Below, piece by piece: positions 15,413 through 23,506 of a stretch of DNA of 31,199 nucleotides. The position numbers and the translations under genes were made by a program. This DNA is from SLRI01 sp964576715 (lineage in GTDB: Bacteria; Pseudomonadota; Alphaproteobacteria; Geminicoccales; Geminicoccaceae), in contig CAZNWE010000049.1 of assembly GCA_964576715.1 (NCBI GenBank), positions 1 through 31,199 on the forward strand, written 5' to 3'. Below the pieces are notes generated by a model. That model did no database searches. It worked only from the letters and a program-made list of their open reading frames with translations, and was not told the origin of the DNA. Position 1 is the stretch's first letter; every line of letters starts with the position of its first letter.

Positions 15413-16030
15413 TCAGCCCGGCGGGGCCGCCGTCGGCCGCGCGGGGGCGATGCCGCCGGCCCGGAGCTTGGCCTCGGCCTCGGCCTGGATCGCCTTGCAA
15501 AGAGCGGTGAGGAACGGGTCGTAGGCGCAGGGGCGCTCGATCTTGTCGTAGATCAGCGCGTATTCGGCATCCGTCCAGGTCGAGAAGTCGGCGAGGTTGT
15601 GTTGGATCTGCACTTCCAGATTGTCGAGTGCGCCGGCGAAGCGCGCTTCCGGGGTCTGCCGATCCTCGAACTCGAGAAAAAGGTCACGAATGCGGTCCCC
15701 GGTGGGTGGCCCCAGCCGTGCCTTGATCTCCTCGATCGCCTCGGCCTCCCGCTGCCGTTTCAGCTGCTTGCGCTCCGACGTGTCGAAATAGGGCACGTCG
15801 CCGACCAGTGCTTCGACCAGGTCGTGCACGACGATCATCTCGAGCGTCCGGCCGAGGTCGACCGGCTCCTCGAGGTGCGGGTGCACCAGGATCGCCATCA
15901 GCGCCATCTGCCAGCTGTGCTCGGCGACACTCTCGCGCCGGCCGTCCGAGAGCCAGCTGTGGCGGAGTTCGCGCTTCAGCGCCTCGCTGAGCGTCAGGAA
16001 GTCGAGAATGGTCCCGACGGCTGCCGCCAT
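15413..16030 (-). CDS. HD-domain phosphohydrolase (YfbR-like)
   Basis: A 205-residue protein of the HD superfamily with the metal ligands in order: the early arginine/histidine segment SVAEHSWQMALMA, the HD pair in IVVHDLVEALVGD, and a late aspartate in GALDNLEVQIQH. This arrangement matches the bacterial 5'-deoxynucleotidase YfbR group, which hydrolyses deoxynucleoside monophosphates, but the exact substrate is uncertain. It starts at ATG 16030, sharing one base with the stop of typA (TGATG), so the two are translationally coupled. The functional reason for the coupling is not evident. Confidence 0.86.
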   Translation of the reverse strand: MAAAVGTILDFLTLSEALKRELRHSWLSDGRRESVAEHSWQMALMAILVHPHLEEPVDLGRTLEMIVVHDLVEALVGDVPYFDTSERKQLKRQREAEAIEEIKARLGPPTGDRIRDLFLEFEDRQTPEARFAGALDNLEVQIQHNLADFSTWTDAEYALIYDKIERPCAYDPFLTALCKAIQAEAEAKLRAGGIAPARPTAAPPG

Positions 16031-17853
16031 CAGGCGACCTCGGTCCGCCGCGCCGCCTTCTTGCGCTCGTGCGGGTCCAAGAAGCGCTTCCTGAGACGGA
16101 TGTGCTGCGGCGTGACCTCGACCAGCTCGTCGTCGGCGATGTAGGCAATGGCGCGCTCGAGCGTCATCTTGACGGGCGGGGTCAGCAGCACGGCGTCGTC
16201 CTTGCCCGACGCCCGCATGTTGGTCAGCTTCTTGCCCTTGAGCGGATTGACCTCGAGGTCGTTGCCGCGGTTGTGCTCGCCGATGATCATGCCGGAATAG
16301 ACCTTGGTGCCGTGCTCGACGAACATGACGCCGCGATCCTCGAGGTTCCAGAGCGCATAGGCCACGGCCTCGCCCTGCTCGGCACTGATGATCACCCCGG
16401 TATGCCGCTGGGCGATCGGCCCGCGATAGGGCTGCCAGGCGTGAAAGAGGCGGTTCATCACACCGGTGCCCCGGGTGTCGGTGAGGAACTCGCCGTGATA
16501 GCCGATCAGCGCCCTGGACGGGGCGTGAAAGACCAGGCGCTGCTTGCCGGCACCCGCCGGGCGCATCTCGACGAGGTCGCCGCGCCTTTTGGTCAGCTTT
16601 TCGACGACGGCGCCCGCATACTCCTCGTCGACGTCGATCACCACCTCCTCGATCGGCTCGAGCCTCTGGCCGGTCTCGGGGTCGTTCTGGAAGAGGACGC
16701 GCGGCCGGCTGATCGAGAGCTCGAAGCCCTCGCGGCGCATCGTCTCGATCAGCACGGCCAGCTGCAGTTCGCCGCGGCCGGCCACCTCGAAGGCGTCGTT
16801 CTCGGGCGAGCGGCTGACCTTGATCGCGACATTGCCCTCGGCCTCGCGCAGCAGGCGGTCCCAGATCTGCCGCGAGGTGACCTTGGTGCCGTCCTGGCCG
16901 GCATAGGGGCTGTCGTTGACCGAGAAGGTCATGGCGATGGTCGAGGGATCGATCGGCTGGGCGGCGATCGGCGCCTCGACCAGGGGATCGGCGAGCGTGT
17001 CGGCGACGGTGGCCTTGGTCAGCCCGGCGATGGCGATGATGTCGCCGGCCTCGGCCTCCTCGACTGGCTGTCGTTCGAGGCCGCGAAAGGCCAGGATCTT
17101 CGAGATGCGACCCTGCTCGACCACCTCGCCGGTCCGGCTCAATGCCTTGATCGGCTGATTGGCGCGAATGACCCCGCTCTCGATCCGCCCGGTTAGCAGC
17201 CGGCCGAGATAGGGGTTGGATTCGAGCGTGGTCGCGAGCATGCGAAACGGCCCGGTCGGATCGGCCACCGGCGGCTTGACATGGCTGACGATCAGATCGA
17301 ACAGCGGCGCCATGTCGGCTTGCGGATCGCCCAGTTCGCGCACCGCCCACCCCTGCTTGGCCGAAGCATAGAGATGCGGGAAGTCGAGCTGGTGCTCGTC
17401 GGCGTCGAGGGCGGCGAAGAGGTCGAAGATCTCATCCAACACCTCCTCGGCGCGCTGGTCGGGCTTGTCGACCTTGTTGATGACGACGATCGGCCGCAGC
17501 CCGATCTTCAAGGCCTTGCCGAGGACGAACTTGGTCTGCGGCATCGGGCCTTCCGAGGCGTCGACCAGGAGCAGGCAGGAATCCACCATCGAGAGGATGC
17601 GCTCGACCTCGCCGCCGAAATCGGCGTGGCCCGGCGTGTCGACGATGTTGATCCGCACATCGTGCCACATGACCGAGGTGCATTTGGCGAGGATGGTGAT
17701 ACCCCGTTCGCGCTCGAGGTCGTTGCTGTCCATCGCCCGTTCGGCGACGCGCTGGTTGTCGCGGAACGTGCCGCTCTGTTGCAGGAGGCAGTCGACCAGG
17801 GTCGTCTTGCCGTGGTCGACATGCGCGATGATCGCGATGTTGCGCAAGCTCAT
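16030..17853 (-). CDS. typA: Ribosome-associated GTPase TypA/BipA
   Basis: BipA is a translational GTPase of the EF-G family that binds the 70S ribosome and helps large-subunit assembly and stress adaptation. The 607-residue protein has G1 AHVDHGKT (10-17), switch I RGITI, G3 DTPGHADF, G4 NKVDKP, then domain II and the EF-G-like domains III and V, with the BipA-specific C-terminal domain ending NPLKGKKLTNMRASGKDD and onward. I chose ATG 17853 (MSLRNIAIIAHVDHGKT), the standard N-terminus; the open frame runs further upstream but is not conserved in kind. It is first in a two-gene unit with the HD-domain gene. Confidence 0.96.
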   Translation of the reverse strand: MSLRNIAIIAHVDHGKTTLVDCLLQQSGTFRDNQRVAERAMDSNDLERERGITILAKCTSVMWHDVRINIVDTPGHADFGGEVERILSMVDSCLLLVDASEGPMPQTKFVLGKALKIGLRPIVVINKVDKPDQRAEEVLDEIFDLFAALDADEHQLDFPHLYASAKQGWAVRELGDPQADMAPLFDLIVSHVKPPVADPTGPFRMLATTLESNPYLGRLLTGRIESGVIRANQPIKALSRTGEVVEQGRISKILAFRGLERQPVEEAEAGDIIAIAGLTKATVADTLADPLVEAPIAAQPIDPSTIAMTFSVNDSPYAGQDGTKVTSRQIWDRLLREAEGNVAIKVSRSPENDAFEVAGRGELQLAVLIETMRREGFELSISRPRVLFQNDPETGQRLEPIEEVVIDVDEEYAGAVVEKLTKRRGDLVEMRPAGAGKQRLVFHAPSRALIGYHGEFLTDTRGTGVMNRLFHAWQPYRGPIAQRHTGVIISAEQGEAVAYALWNLEDRGVMFVEHGTKVYSGMIIGEHNRGNDLEVNPLKGKKLTNMRASGKDDAVLLTPPVKMTLERAIAYIADDELVEVTPQHIRLRKRFLDPHERKKAARRTEVA

Positions 17854-18007
17854 GGATGCAGGTCCGGGTGCAAACGGGCAATGGCGCAGGATCGCGCACC
17901 CCCGCGGTTCATATAGCGGGTCCGGACGATCGTTGCGAGCGCAGTGGGCTTTGTGCTCTTCTGCCGTGGCGAACGAAATGCTGCCGTGACTTGCTGGAAC
18001 CGACCGG

Positions 18008-18817
18008 ATGAGACACTTGCCGCGACCCCTGGAGACGATGCCGGCAGCCATCGCGGCCGGCGTGGAGGTGCTGTTCACCGACATCGACGATACCCTCACC
18101 ATCGATGGTCGGCTGCCAGCGGTAGCCTACGCGGCGCTCGAAGCCCTGGAGCAGGCCGGCATCGCTGTCGTTCCGGTCACCGGCCGGCCTGCCGGCTGGT
18201 GCGATCTCATCGCCCGGCTCTGGCCGGTGGTTGCCGTCGTCGGCGAGAATGGCGCCTTTTACTATAGCTATGATCGCGATGCTCGAAAGATGCAGCGCGT
18301 CTACGTGAAGGATGCGGCCGAGCGGACAGCCGATCGGGCACGCCTCGAGACCATTCTCGCCGAAGTGGTGGCCGAAGTGCCGGGTGCCGCCCTCGCCGCC
18401 GACCAGGCCGGCCGCGATTGCGATCTGGCCATCGATTTCGCCGAGGACGTCCCGCTGCTCGACGAGGCGGCGGTGCGCCGGATCGTGGCGGTGTTCGAGC
18501 GCAACGGTGCAGTCGCCAAGGTGAGTTCGATCCATGTCAATGGCTGGTTCGGCGCTTACGACAAGCGCTCGATGTGCGAGCGGCTGCTGGTCGAGCGGTT
18601 CGGCACCAGCCGCGAGGTCCTCGGCGAGCGGGCGGCGTTCATCGGCGACTCGCCCAACGACGCGCCGATGTTCGGGAGTTTTCCTTGCTCGGTCGGGGTG
18701 GCGAACCTAGAACGCTTCTTCGACACACTCGAGGTGTTTCCCCGATGGATGACGCGCCAGCCTGGCGGGTTCGGCTTCCGCGAATTCGCGGATCGGTTGC
18801 TCGCCGGGCGGGATTGA
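18008..18817 (+). CDS. HAD-superfamily phosphatase, class IIB
   Basis: The 269-residue protein has HAD motif I DIDDTLTIDG (catalytic Asp25, general acid Asp27), motif II VTGRPAGW, the GENGA segment usual in the Cof/sucrose-phosphatase branch, and motif IV GDSPNDAPMF. It carries a class IIB cap between motifs II and III (about residues 90-190). Substrates in this branch are sugar phosphates and related compounds; none can be chosen here. ATG 18038 is an alternative start. The gene ends 4 bp before the phosphatidyltransferase gene, so the two are probably co-transcribed. Confidence 0.85.
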   Translation: MRHLPRPLETMPAAIAAGVEVLFTDIDDTLTIDGRLPAVAYAALEALEQAGIAVVPVTGRPAGWCDLIARLWPVVAVVGENGAFYYSYDRDARKMQRVYVKDAAERTADRARLETILAEVVAEVPGAALAADQAGRDCDLAIDFAEDVPLLDEAAVRRIVAVFERNGAVAKVSSIHVNGWFGAYDKRSMCERLLVERFGTSREVLGERAAFIGDSPNDAPMFGSFPCSVGVANLERFFDTLEVFPRWMTRQPGGFGFREFADRLLAGRD

Positions 18818-18821
18818 GCCC

Positions 18822-19397
18822 GTGCTGATGTTGCCCAATCTCCTGAGCCTTGCCCGGGTTCTTTGCGGGCCGGTCGTCATGGTGTTGATCGCCCAGGCGA
18901 GCCTCGGGGCGCTGATCGCAACGATCATCGTCATGCTGCTCGCCGAGATCTCCGATCTGCTCGACGGGCACCTGGCGCGCAAGCTCAATGTTACCTCGCC
19001 GTTCGGAAAGATCGTCGATCCCCTGGCCGACAGCCTCTACCGGGCGCTGGTCTTTCTCGCCTTCATGGATGCCGGTTGGATGCCGGTCTGGATGGTGGCG
19101 GTGATCATCAGCCGCGACATCCTGGTAGCCTACCTGCGCATCTTCTCCGAGCAGAACGGGGTCACCATGGGGGCGCGGCAGAGTGGCAAGATCAAGGCCG
19201 TGTTTCAAGGCATGGTGCAGATCGGCACGATCGTGCTGGTGATCGCCGCCGGCGGCGTGCTCGGTGGCGTCTTCGCGACGTTGGCCTTCTGGTTGCTCTT
19301 GATCGCCACCTTGGTGACCGCCTGGTCCGGTGTGGACTACACGCTCGGCTTCATCCGCTCCGTCGGGGTGCGCGACCTGGTTGCCAATCGCGGCTGA
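18822..19397 (+). CDS. pgsA: CDP-alcohol phosphatidyltransferase, PgsA-like
   Basis: A 191-residue integral membrane enzyme with the complete family signature D-x2-DG-x2-AR-x8-G-x3-D-x3-D, seen as DLLDGHLARK followed by FGKIVDPLADS (about residues 46-73). Several hydrophobic segments give about six membrane helices. The length and the N-terminal LPNLLSLARV resemble phosphatidylglycerophosphate synthase, which joins CDP-diacylglycerol and glycerol 3-phosphate. Another alcohol acceptor, such as inositol phosphate, cannot be ruled out. The start is GTG 18822 or ATG 18828. It is coupled to the HAD phosphatase gene just upstream, which may act on a substrate or product of the same pathway; that is inference. 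Confidence 0.83.
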   Translation: MLMLPNLLSLARVLCGPVVMVLIAQASLGALIATIIVMLLAEISDLLDGHLARKLNVTSPFGKIVDPLADSLYRALVFLAFMDAGWMPVWMVAVIISRDILVAYLRIFSEQNGVTMGARQSGKIKAVFQGMVQIGTIVLVIAAGGVLGGVFATLAFWLLLIATLVTAWSGVDYTLGFIRSVGVRDLVANRG

Positions 19398-19574
19398 GGA
19401 GCTATTCTCGCTCAGGTCGCGGCGAGGCCTAATCGATCCGGCGTTAACCGGGCAACAACCTGCACAAGGTAGATCGTCAATCACACTGATGTCGCTCGTT
19501 ACTGACAAACGGCGCATAGTGGCAGCGGGCGGTACCGGTCGCGGTACCGGGTTGGGACCGACCGGAATGAGCGG

Positions 19575-20111
19575 ATGAAGTTCAAGATCCTGCGCCCGAT
19601 GATGCGTGTGTGGCGATCGAAGACCTACCGGCCCGGATTGTTGGGCTGGTCGCTCGGCATCGGCATGGTCATCGGCTTTTCGCCGACGATCGGGCTGCAG
19701 ATGGTGATCTGCATAGCACTGTGCCTTGCCTGGAACCGACTGCACGAGGTCAAGCTGAACCTGCCGGCGATGCTGGTGGGCAGCCTTGTGGTCAATCCGT
19801 TGACCATGGCGCCGACCTACCTGCTCTACTACCAGATCGGCTGCCGCGTGGTCGATTGCCGGTTCGAGCTCAACGAGGCATTCTTCGGCTCGCTCGCCAA
19901 CATCCTGCAGCTCGGCTCACATGTCATGGTGCCGATCGCCATCGGCGCTCTGCCGTTCATGGTCGTCGGTCTGCCGGTCGGCTTGTACCTCGGCAACAAG
20001 GTCGAGGCCCTGCTCGAGGGCCGCCGCCTGAAGCGCCCCGAACGAGCCCGGGCGAGAGTCCTGGCCGCCGAAGAGCGGGCAGCGCGAACCACTTCGAAAG
20101 CCGAGGCCTGA
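19575..20111 (+). CDS. DUF2062 membrane protein
   Basis: A 178-residue membrane protein of the DUF2062 family. Characteristic parts are the GWSLGIGMVIGFSPTIGLQM segment near residue 23, NLPAMLVGSLVVNPLTMAPTYLLYYQIG in the middle and a last hydrophobic stretch LPFMVVGLPVGLYLGNKV (about 132-150), followed by a basic cytoplasmic tail. The family has no proven function; some members are fused to glycosyltransferases, which suggests envelope work. It stands alone, 177 bp after the pgsA-like gene. The ribosome site is weak. Confidence 0.85.
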   Translation: MKFKILRPMMRVWRSKTYRPGLLGWSLGIGMVIGFSPTIGLQMVICIALCLAWNRLHEVKLNLPAMLVGSLVVNPLTMAPTYLLYYQIGCRVVDCRFELNEAFFGSLANILQLGSHVMVPIAIGALPFMVVGLPVGLYLGNKVEALLEGRRLKRPERARARVLAAEERAARTTSKAEA

Positions 20112-20121
20112 GGGCGAGATC

Positions 20122-20157
20122 CATATAACATAAAGTTTTTGTATTGCATAATAAACC
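20122..20157. promoter_or_regulatory. AT-rich tract upstream of cysH
   Basis: This 36-bp tract is strikingly AT-rich for the window and contains ATATAACATAAAG and TTGCATAATAAAC. Sulfur-assimilation genes are often controlled by LysR-type regulators at AT-rich sites, so it probably holds the cysH promoter and operator. I cannot assign boxes securely. Confidence 0.45.
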
Positions 20158-20199
20158 ACGCTGAGCGATTGTCGTTATGGCTCGTGCGTGGAGGTGCCC

Positions 20200-20898
20200 A
20201 TGCGACCGATGGTCGAATCGGATGTCGTCGAACTGCAGCATGCGGCCGCCGACCTCGATGGTTTGGCGCTGGTGCGTGCCGTGCTCGGCTCGACGCTCGG
20301 CAGCCGCATCTCCCTGGTTTCGTCGTTCGGCGCCGAAAGCGCTGTTCTGCTCGACATGGTGGCGACGGTCGAACCCGCGACCCCGGTGATCTTTCTCGAC
20401 ACCGGCAAATTGTTCGCGGAAACGCTGGCCTACCAGCGCCGGCTCTGTGCTCATCTCGGCTTGCGCGACGTGCGCCACGTCAGGCCCGATTCCGAAGCGA
20501 TCGCCCGCCACGATCCCGGCGGCGGGCTGTTCGGCGAGGACGCGGATTTCTGTTGCCATTTGCGCAAGACCGAGCCGCTCGAGCAGGCGCTGGCCGGGTT
20601 TGCGGGTTGGATTTCGGGGCGCAAGCGCTTTCAGGGGGGGCGACGCGCCGACCTTCCGCTGTTGGAGATCGAGCCGCTTACGGGCCGGCTGAAGATCAAT
20701 CCCCTGGCCCACTGGTCGCTCGACGACATCCGCCACTATCGGCGACTGCGCCAGCTGCCGCTGCATCCGCTGGTGCCGAAAGGTTTCGCCTCGGTCGGCT
20801 GCCGTCCCTGCACCACGCAGACGGCGCCGGGCGAACCGCCCCGTGCCGGTCGATGGCGCGGCCTCGACAAGCTGGAATGCGGCATTCACCGCAACTGA
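20200..20898 (+). CDS. cysH: Assimilatory APS reductase (CysH, iron-sulfur type)
   Basis: The 232-residue protein reduces adenylyl sulfate to sulfite with thioredoxin as donor in sulfate assimilation. It has the PP-loop-like SSFGAESAVLL, FLDTGKLFAET, and the four cluster cysteines of the APS-reductase type, CC in DFCCHLRKTEPL and CxxC in SVGCRPCT. The redox cysteine is in ECGIH near the C-terminus. PAPS-specific enzymes lack the CC and CxxC pairs, so APS is the likely substrate. ATG 20200 is chosen because GGAGG stands 5 bases upstream; the GTG at 20188 would place that site inside the gene. No sulfite reductase or sulfurylase gene is beside it. It is convergent with the pyruvate-kinase-like gene. 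Confidence 0.93.
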   Translation: MRPMVESDVVELQHAAADLDGLALVRAVLGSTLGSRISLVSSFGAESAVLLDMVATVEPATPVIFLDTGKLFAETLAYQRRLCAHLGLRDVRHVRPDSEAIARHDPGGGLFGEDADFCCHLRKTEPLEQALAGFAGWISGRKRFQGGRRADLPLLEIEPLTGRLKINPLAHWSLDDIRHYRRLRQLPLHPLVPKGFASVGCRPCTTQTAPGEPPRAGRWRGLDKLECGIHRN

Positions 20899-20917
20899 AC
20901 GGCAGCCGCCAGGGTCC

Positions 20918-22381
20918 CTACCATGACGCCAATGCACGCAGCTTCGGGGTCTTCTTGTCCTGGTGATCCGCCATCCGGGTGAGCAACTGATCGAGGGCGG
21001 TGACCCCGTCGACGACGTGCGGTCCCTTGTTGAGCATCACCGCCTCGGCGCGCACGGCCATCGCGGCATCGGTCATCTCGCCCCGTGACGGCAGCCCCTT
21101 CTTGACCAGCTGCTCGAGGACCTGGGTCGCCCAGATCACCGGGACATGCGCCGCCTCGGAGAGCCACATCAGCTCCTCCTGCATTTCCGCCAGGCGCTCG
21201 AAGCCGATCTCGACGGCGAGATCGCCGCGCGCGATCATCACCGCCATCGGCTGCCTGCCGGCAGCGGCGACGATGATCGACGGCAACTCGGCGATCGCGC
21301 GCGGGGTCTCGATCTTGGCCACCAGCGGCACGGTCTGCCAGTCGGCCGGCCGGATCTCGGCCATCGCCGCCTGCAAGGCGCGGATGTCGGCGGCGTTCTG
21401 CACGAAGCTGAAACCGACAAGATCGGCCAGCGCCAACACCTCGGGCAGGTCGGCAAGGTCCTTCGCGCTGAGTGCCGGCACGGCAAGCTCGGTGTCGGGG
21501 AAATTGAGACCCTTCTCGGCCTTCGGCTTCCAACCCTTGGGGCCGACCCGAATAACCTCGAGGCTGGCCCCCTCGGCCGTGACCGTGTCGACCACGGCCG
21601 CCAGCTTGCCATCGTCGATGAACACCCGATGGCCGGGTGCCAGGTGGTCGAGCACCTCGGGGACCTGGGTCGCCAAGGCGAAGCCGCTCACCGGCACGTG
21701 GGCCGCACGGTGCAGCAGCAATCGGTCGCCATGCTGCAACCGGCTGCGGTCTTCCGGATGGCGGACGGCGCCCGTGCGCACCTTGGGGCCGCCGAGGTCC
21801 ATCAGGATGCGCATCGGCGCGCCGAGCTGTGCCGAGGCGGTGCGCACGTGATTGGCCATTCGCACCCAGGCCGTCTTGTCGTCATGGGCGCAGTTGATCC
21901 GGCAGACGTCGGCCCCGGCGGCCGCCAGGGCGAAAGCCAGAGCCGGATCGTCCGCGGCTTCGCTCGGCAGGGTGACGATGATCCGGACCCGGCGCGGGGT
22001 TGGCCGCGGGCCGAACACCGTCGCGGTGTTGCGGGCAAGCGATGCCTGGCCCGAAAAGAACCGTTCGTGGGTCACCGGCTCGGTGTCGCCCCGACCGCGC
22101 AGGCGATCGACCGCCCACGCCACGACGTCCAGGTTCGCCATGACCCGCCCTTCGAGCCGGCCGAGCGAGGACAGGCCGAGCCGCATCAACTCGACCTGCA
22201 AAGGCCGGAGATCGCGGTGGCGGAGCGACAGATAGGCGGCGAGGTTCTCGGCACTCGCGACGAACTCCGGCCGTTCGATCTGCACGGCCCAGGCAGCCAT
22301 GCGCCGGTCCGCACCCGCCCGAACGGACGCGCGCAACTCGGCCAGCGTCGCGGCGAGTTCATCGAGAGACATATCGCTCAT
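20918..22381 (-). CDS. Pyruvate-kinase-like protein with an extra N-terminal region
   Basis: The protein (487 residues) has an unrecognised helical N-terminal region of about 110 residues, then a pyruvate kinase barrel: RRVRIIVTLPSEAADDP, GADVCRINCAHDD, MDLGGPKVRTG, the lysine-containing VAKIETPRAI, IARGDLAVEIG, and IWATQVLEQLVKKGLPSRGEMTDAA. The usual C-terminal allosteric domain is missing, because the protein ends shortly after the barrel (TPKLRALASW). Several substrate residues differ from the standard enzyme (for example LPSE in place of GPAS), so kinase activity is uncertain. The start at 22381 has AGGGA 9 bases upstream; ATG 22387 and 22372 are alternatives. The gene stands alone, convergent with cysH. 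Confidence 0.8.
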   Translation of the reverse strand: MSDMSLDELAATLAELRASVRAGADRRMAAWAVQIERPEFVASAENLAAYLSLRHRDLRPLQVELMRLGLSSLGRLEGRVMANLDVVAWAVDRLRGRGDTEPVTHERFFSGQASLARNTATVFGPRPTPRRVRIIVTLPSEAADDPALAFALAAAGADVCRINCAHDDKTAWVRMANHVRTASAQLGAPMRILMDLGGPKVRTGAVRHPEDRSRLQHGDRLLLHRAAHVPVSGFALATQVPEVLDHLAPGHRVFIDDGKLAAVVDTVTAEGASLEVIRVGPKGWKPKAEKGLNFPDTELAVPALSAKDLADLPEVLALADLVGFSFVQNAADIRALQAAMAEIRPADWQTVPLVAKIETPRAIAELPSIIVAAAGRQPMAVMIARGDLAVEIGFERLAEMQEELMWLSEAAHVPVIWATQVLEQLVKKGLPSRGEMTDAAMAVRAEAVMLNKGPHVVDGVTALDQLLTRMADHQDKKTPKLRALASW

Positions 22382-22428
22382 CACCATCGGTCCCTGGGTG
22401 CAGTGGACCCTCGTTGTAGCCACACGAC

Positions 22429-22441
22429 CATGACAGTCATG
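22429..22441. promoter_or_regulatory. 13-bp perfect palindrome upstream of the pyruvate-kinase-like gene
   Basis: CATGAC and GTCATG surround a single central base, 48 bp before the start codon. Its position suits an operator. The regulator is unknown. Confidence 0.5.
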
Positions 22442-22515
22442 TGATAAAAAGGCGACAGCCCCAGTAAGGCCGCACCGGACATGATTGCACAAGCGGCTCG
22501 CGGCAACCCTCGCTC

Positions 22516-22535
22516 GGCGCTGCGGCCGCAGCGCC
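22516..22535. repeat. 20-bp perfect palindrome with no spacer
   Basis: The half-sites GGCGCTGCGG and CCGCAGCGCC abut directly. It lies in the 258-bp interval between the MotE-like gene and the pyruvate-kinase-like gene. There is no T-tract, so it is a poor intrinsic terminator. It may be a protein-binding site or a structural element. Confidence 0.75.
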
Positions 22536-22639
22536 AGCTTCGCCGTCGGCCGATCGACGACGCTCCGCCGTCGCCCGTCGCCTTGCAGCTGCGCACTGCC
22601 GAGCCGATGCAGCACAACGGTCGCGGCGCGGATCGGCTC

Positions 22640-23506
22640 TCAGTCGAGCCGCGGCAATTCGCGCTCATCAGCCAGTTCGGTTGTCACGAGGCGCGCCCGG
22701 TTGGGGTCCATCGCCGCCAGGATCGCCGCCATCCGGGCTTCGCGCATCCGCTTGGCCACCGCCAGGATCACCGGCATCTCCAGTCGATCGAAGATCGCCG
22801 CCGCCGATTTGGCGCGCATGCTCTCATACATTTTGACCAGTTGCTGCAGTCGCTCCTCCTCTTCGGCCTCGGCCGCGCCGACCAGTGCTTCGAGCTGCCG
22901 CTGAAACGCCTCGAGCCGGTCGATCTGCGCCGCGAGATCGGCCTCGGCCGCGCGCAGGGCGGCCGCGCGCAGGGCGAGGCCCGCCTCGAGCTCGAGCACT
23001 TCCGCGCGACGTCGTTGCAGCGCCTTGGCGATGTCGTCGAGCTCCGCTGGCACCTCGGGGATCACCGGCAGCCGGGCGGCTTCCGGGCGGTCCGCCGCGG
23101 CCGCTCTGGTGCCGCCGCTCGCCGGATCGTCCTCGCCTGCCTCGGGGCCCGCGGGACCGGCTGCCGGCTCGGGCAGGGCTTCGAGACCGGTCAGGGTGTT
23201 GGGCACCGAGCGCGACCTGCGCACCGGCTCGGCCACCTGAGCTATTAGCCGGGGCGCGGCGGCGCCGATCGGCGTCGCCGTGGCAGCGGGCTCGGGCAAC
23301 GGTGCCAGCCGGGCGAGCACGTCGACCAGCAGCAGCGTCGTCGCGATGGCGGCAACACCGGCGGTCAGCATCGGCATCGAGAGCCGTGGCCAGTTGCCAA
23401 CCGCAGCGCCATGATTGACCGCGGCTGCGGTCCGCCAGCGGCTGGTCCGCTGCAGCCAGCACTGGAGCGAGGCGAGGTGTCGGCAAAGCTTCCGCGGGTC
23501 GATCAA
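22640..23506 (-). CDS. MotE-like flagellar protein
   Basis: A 288-residue protein with one membrane helix (about residues 46-65, LTAGVAAIATTLLLVDVLA), a proline- and alanine-rich stretch, a coiled coil (about 160-225, QRRRAEVLELEAGL onward) and a C-terminal domain AAAIFDRLEMPVILAVAKRMREARMAAILAAMDP. That last part is the MgtE-N/FliG-like domain found in MotE, a periplasmic chaperone for the stator partner MotC in rhizobia. The start is TTG 23506, overlapping the upstream stop as TTGA; ATG 23377 just before the membrane helix is an alternative. It is the last gene of the fliL-fliM operon. The MotE name is by domain layout. Confidence 0.75.
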   Translation of the reverse strand: MIDPRKLCRHLASLQCWLQRTSRWRTAAAVNHGAAVGNWPRLSMPMLTAGVAAIATTLLLVDVLARLAPLPEPAATATPIGAAAPRLIAQVAEPVRRSRSVPNTLTGLEALPEPAAGPAGPEAGEDDPASGGTRAAAADRPEAARLPVIPEVPAELDDIAKALQRRRAEVLELEAGLALRAAALRAAEADLAAQIDRLEAFQRQLEALVGAAEAEEEERLQQLVKMYESMRAKSAAAIFDRLEMPVILAVAKRMREARMAAILAAMDPNRARLVTTELADERELPRLD

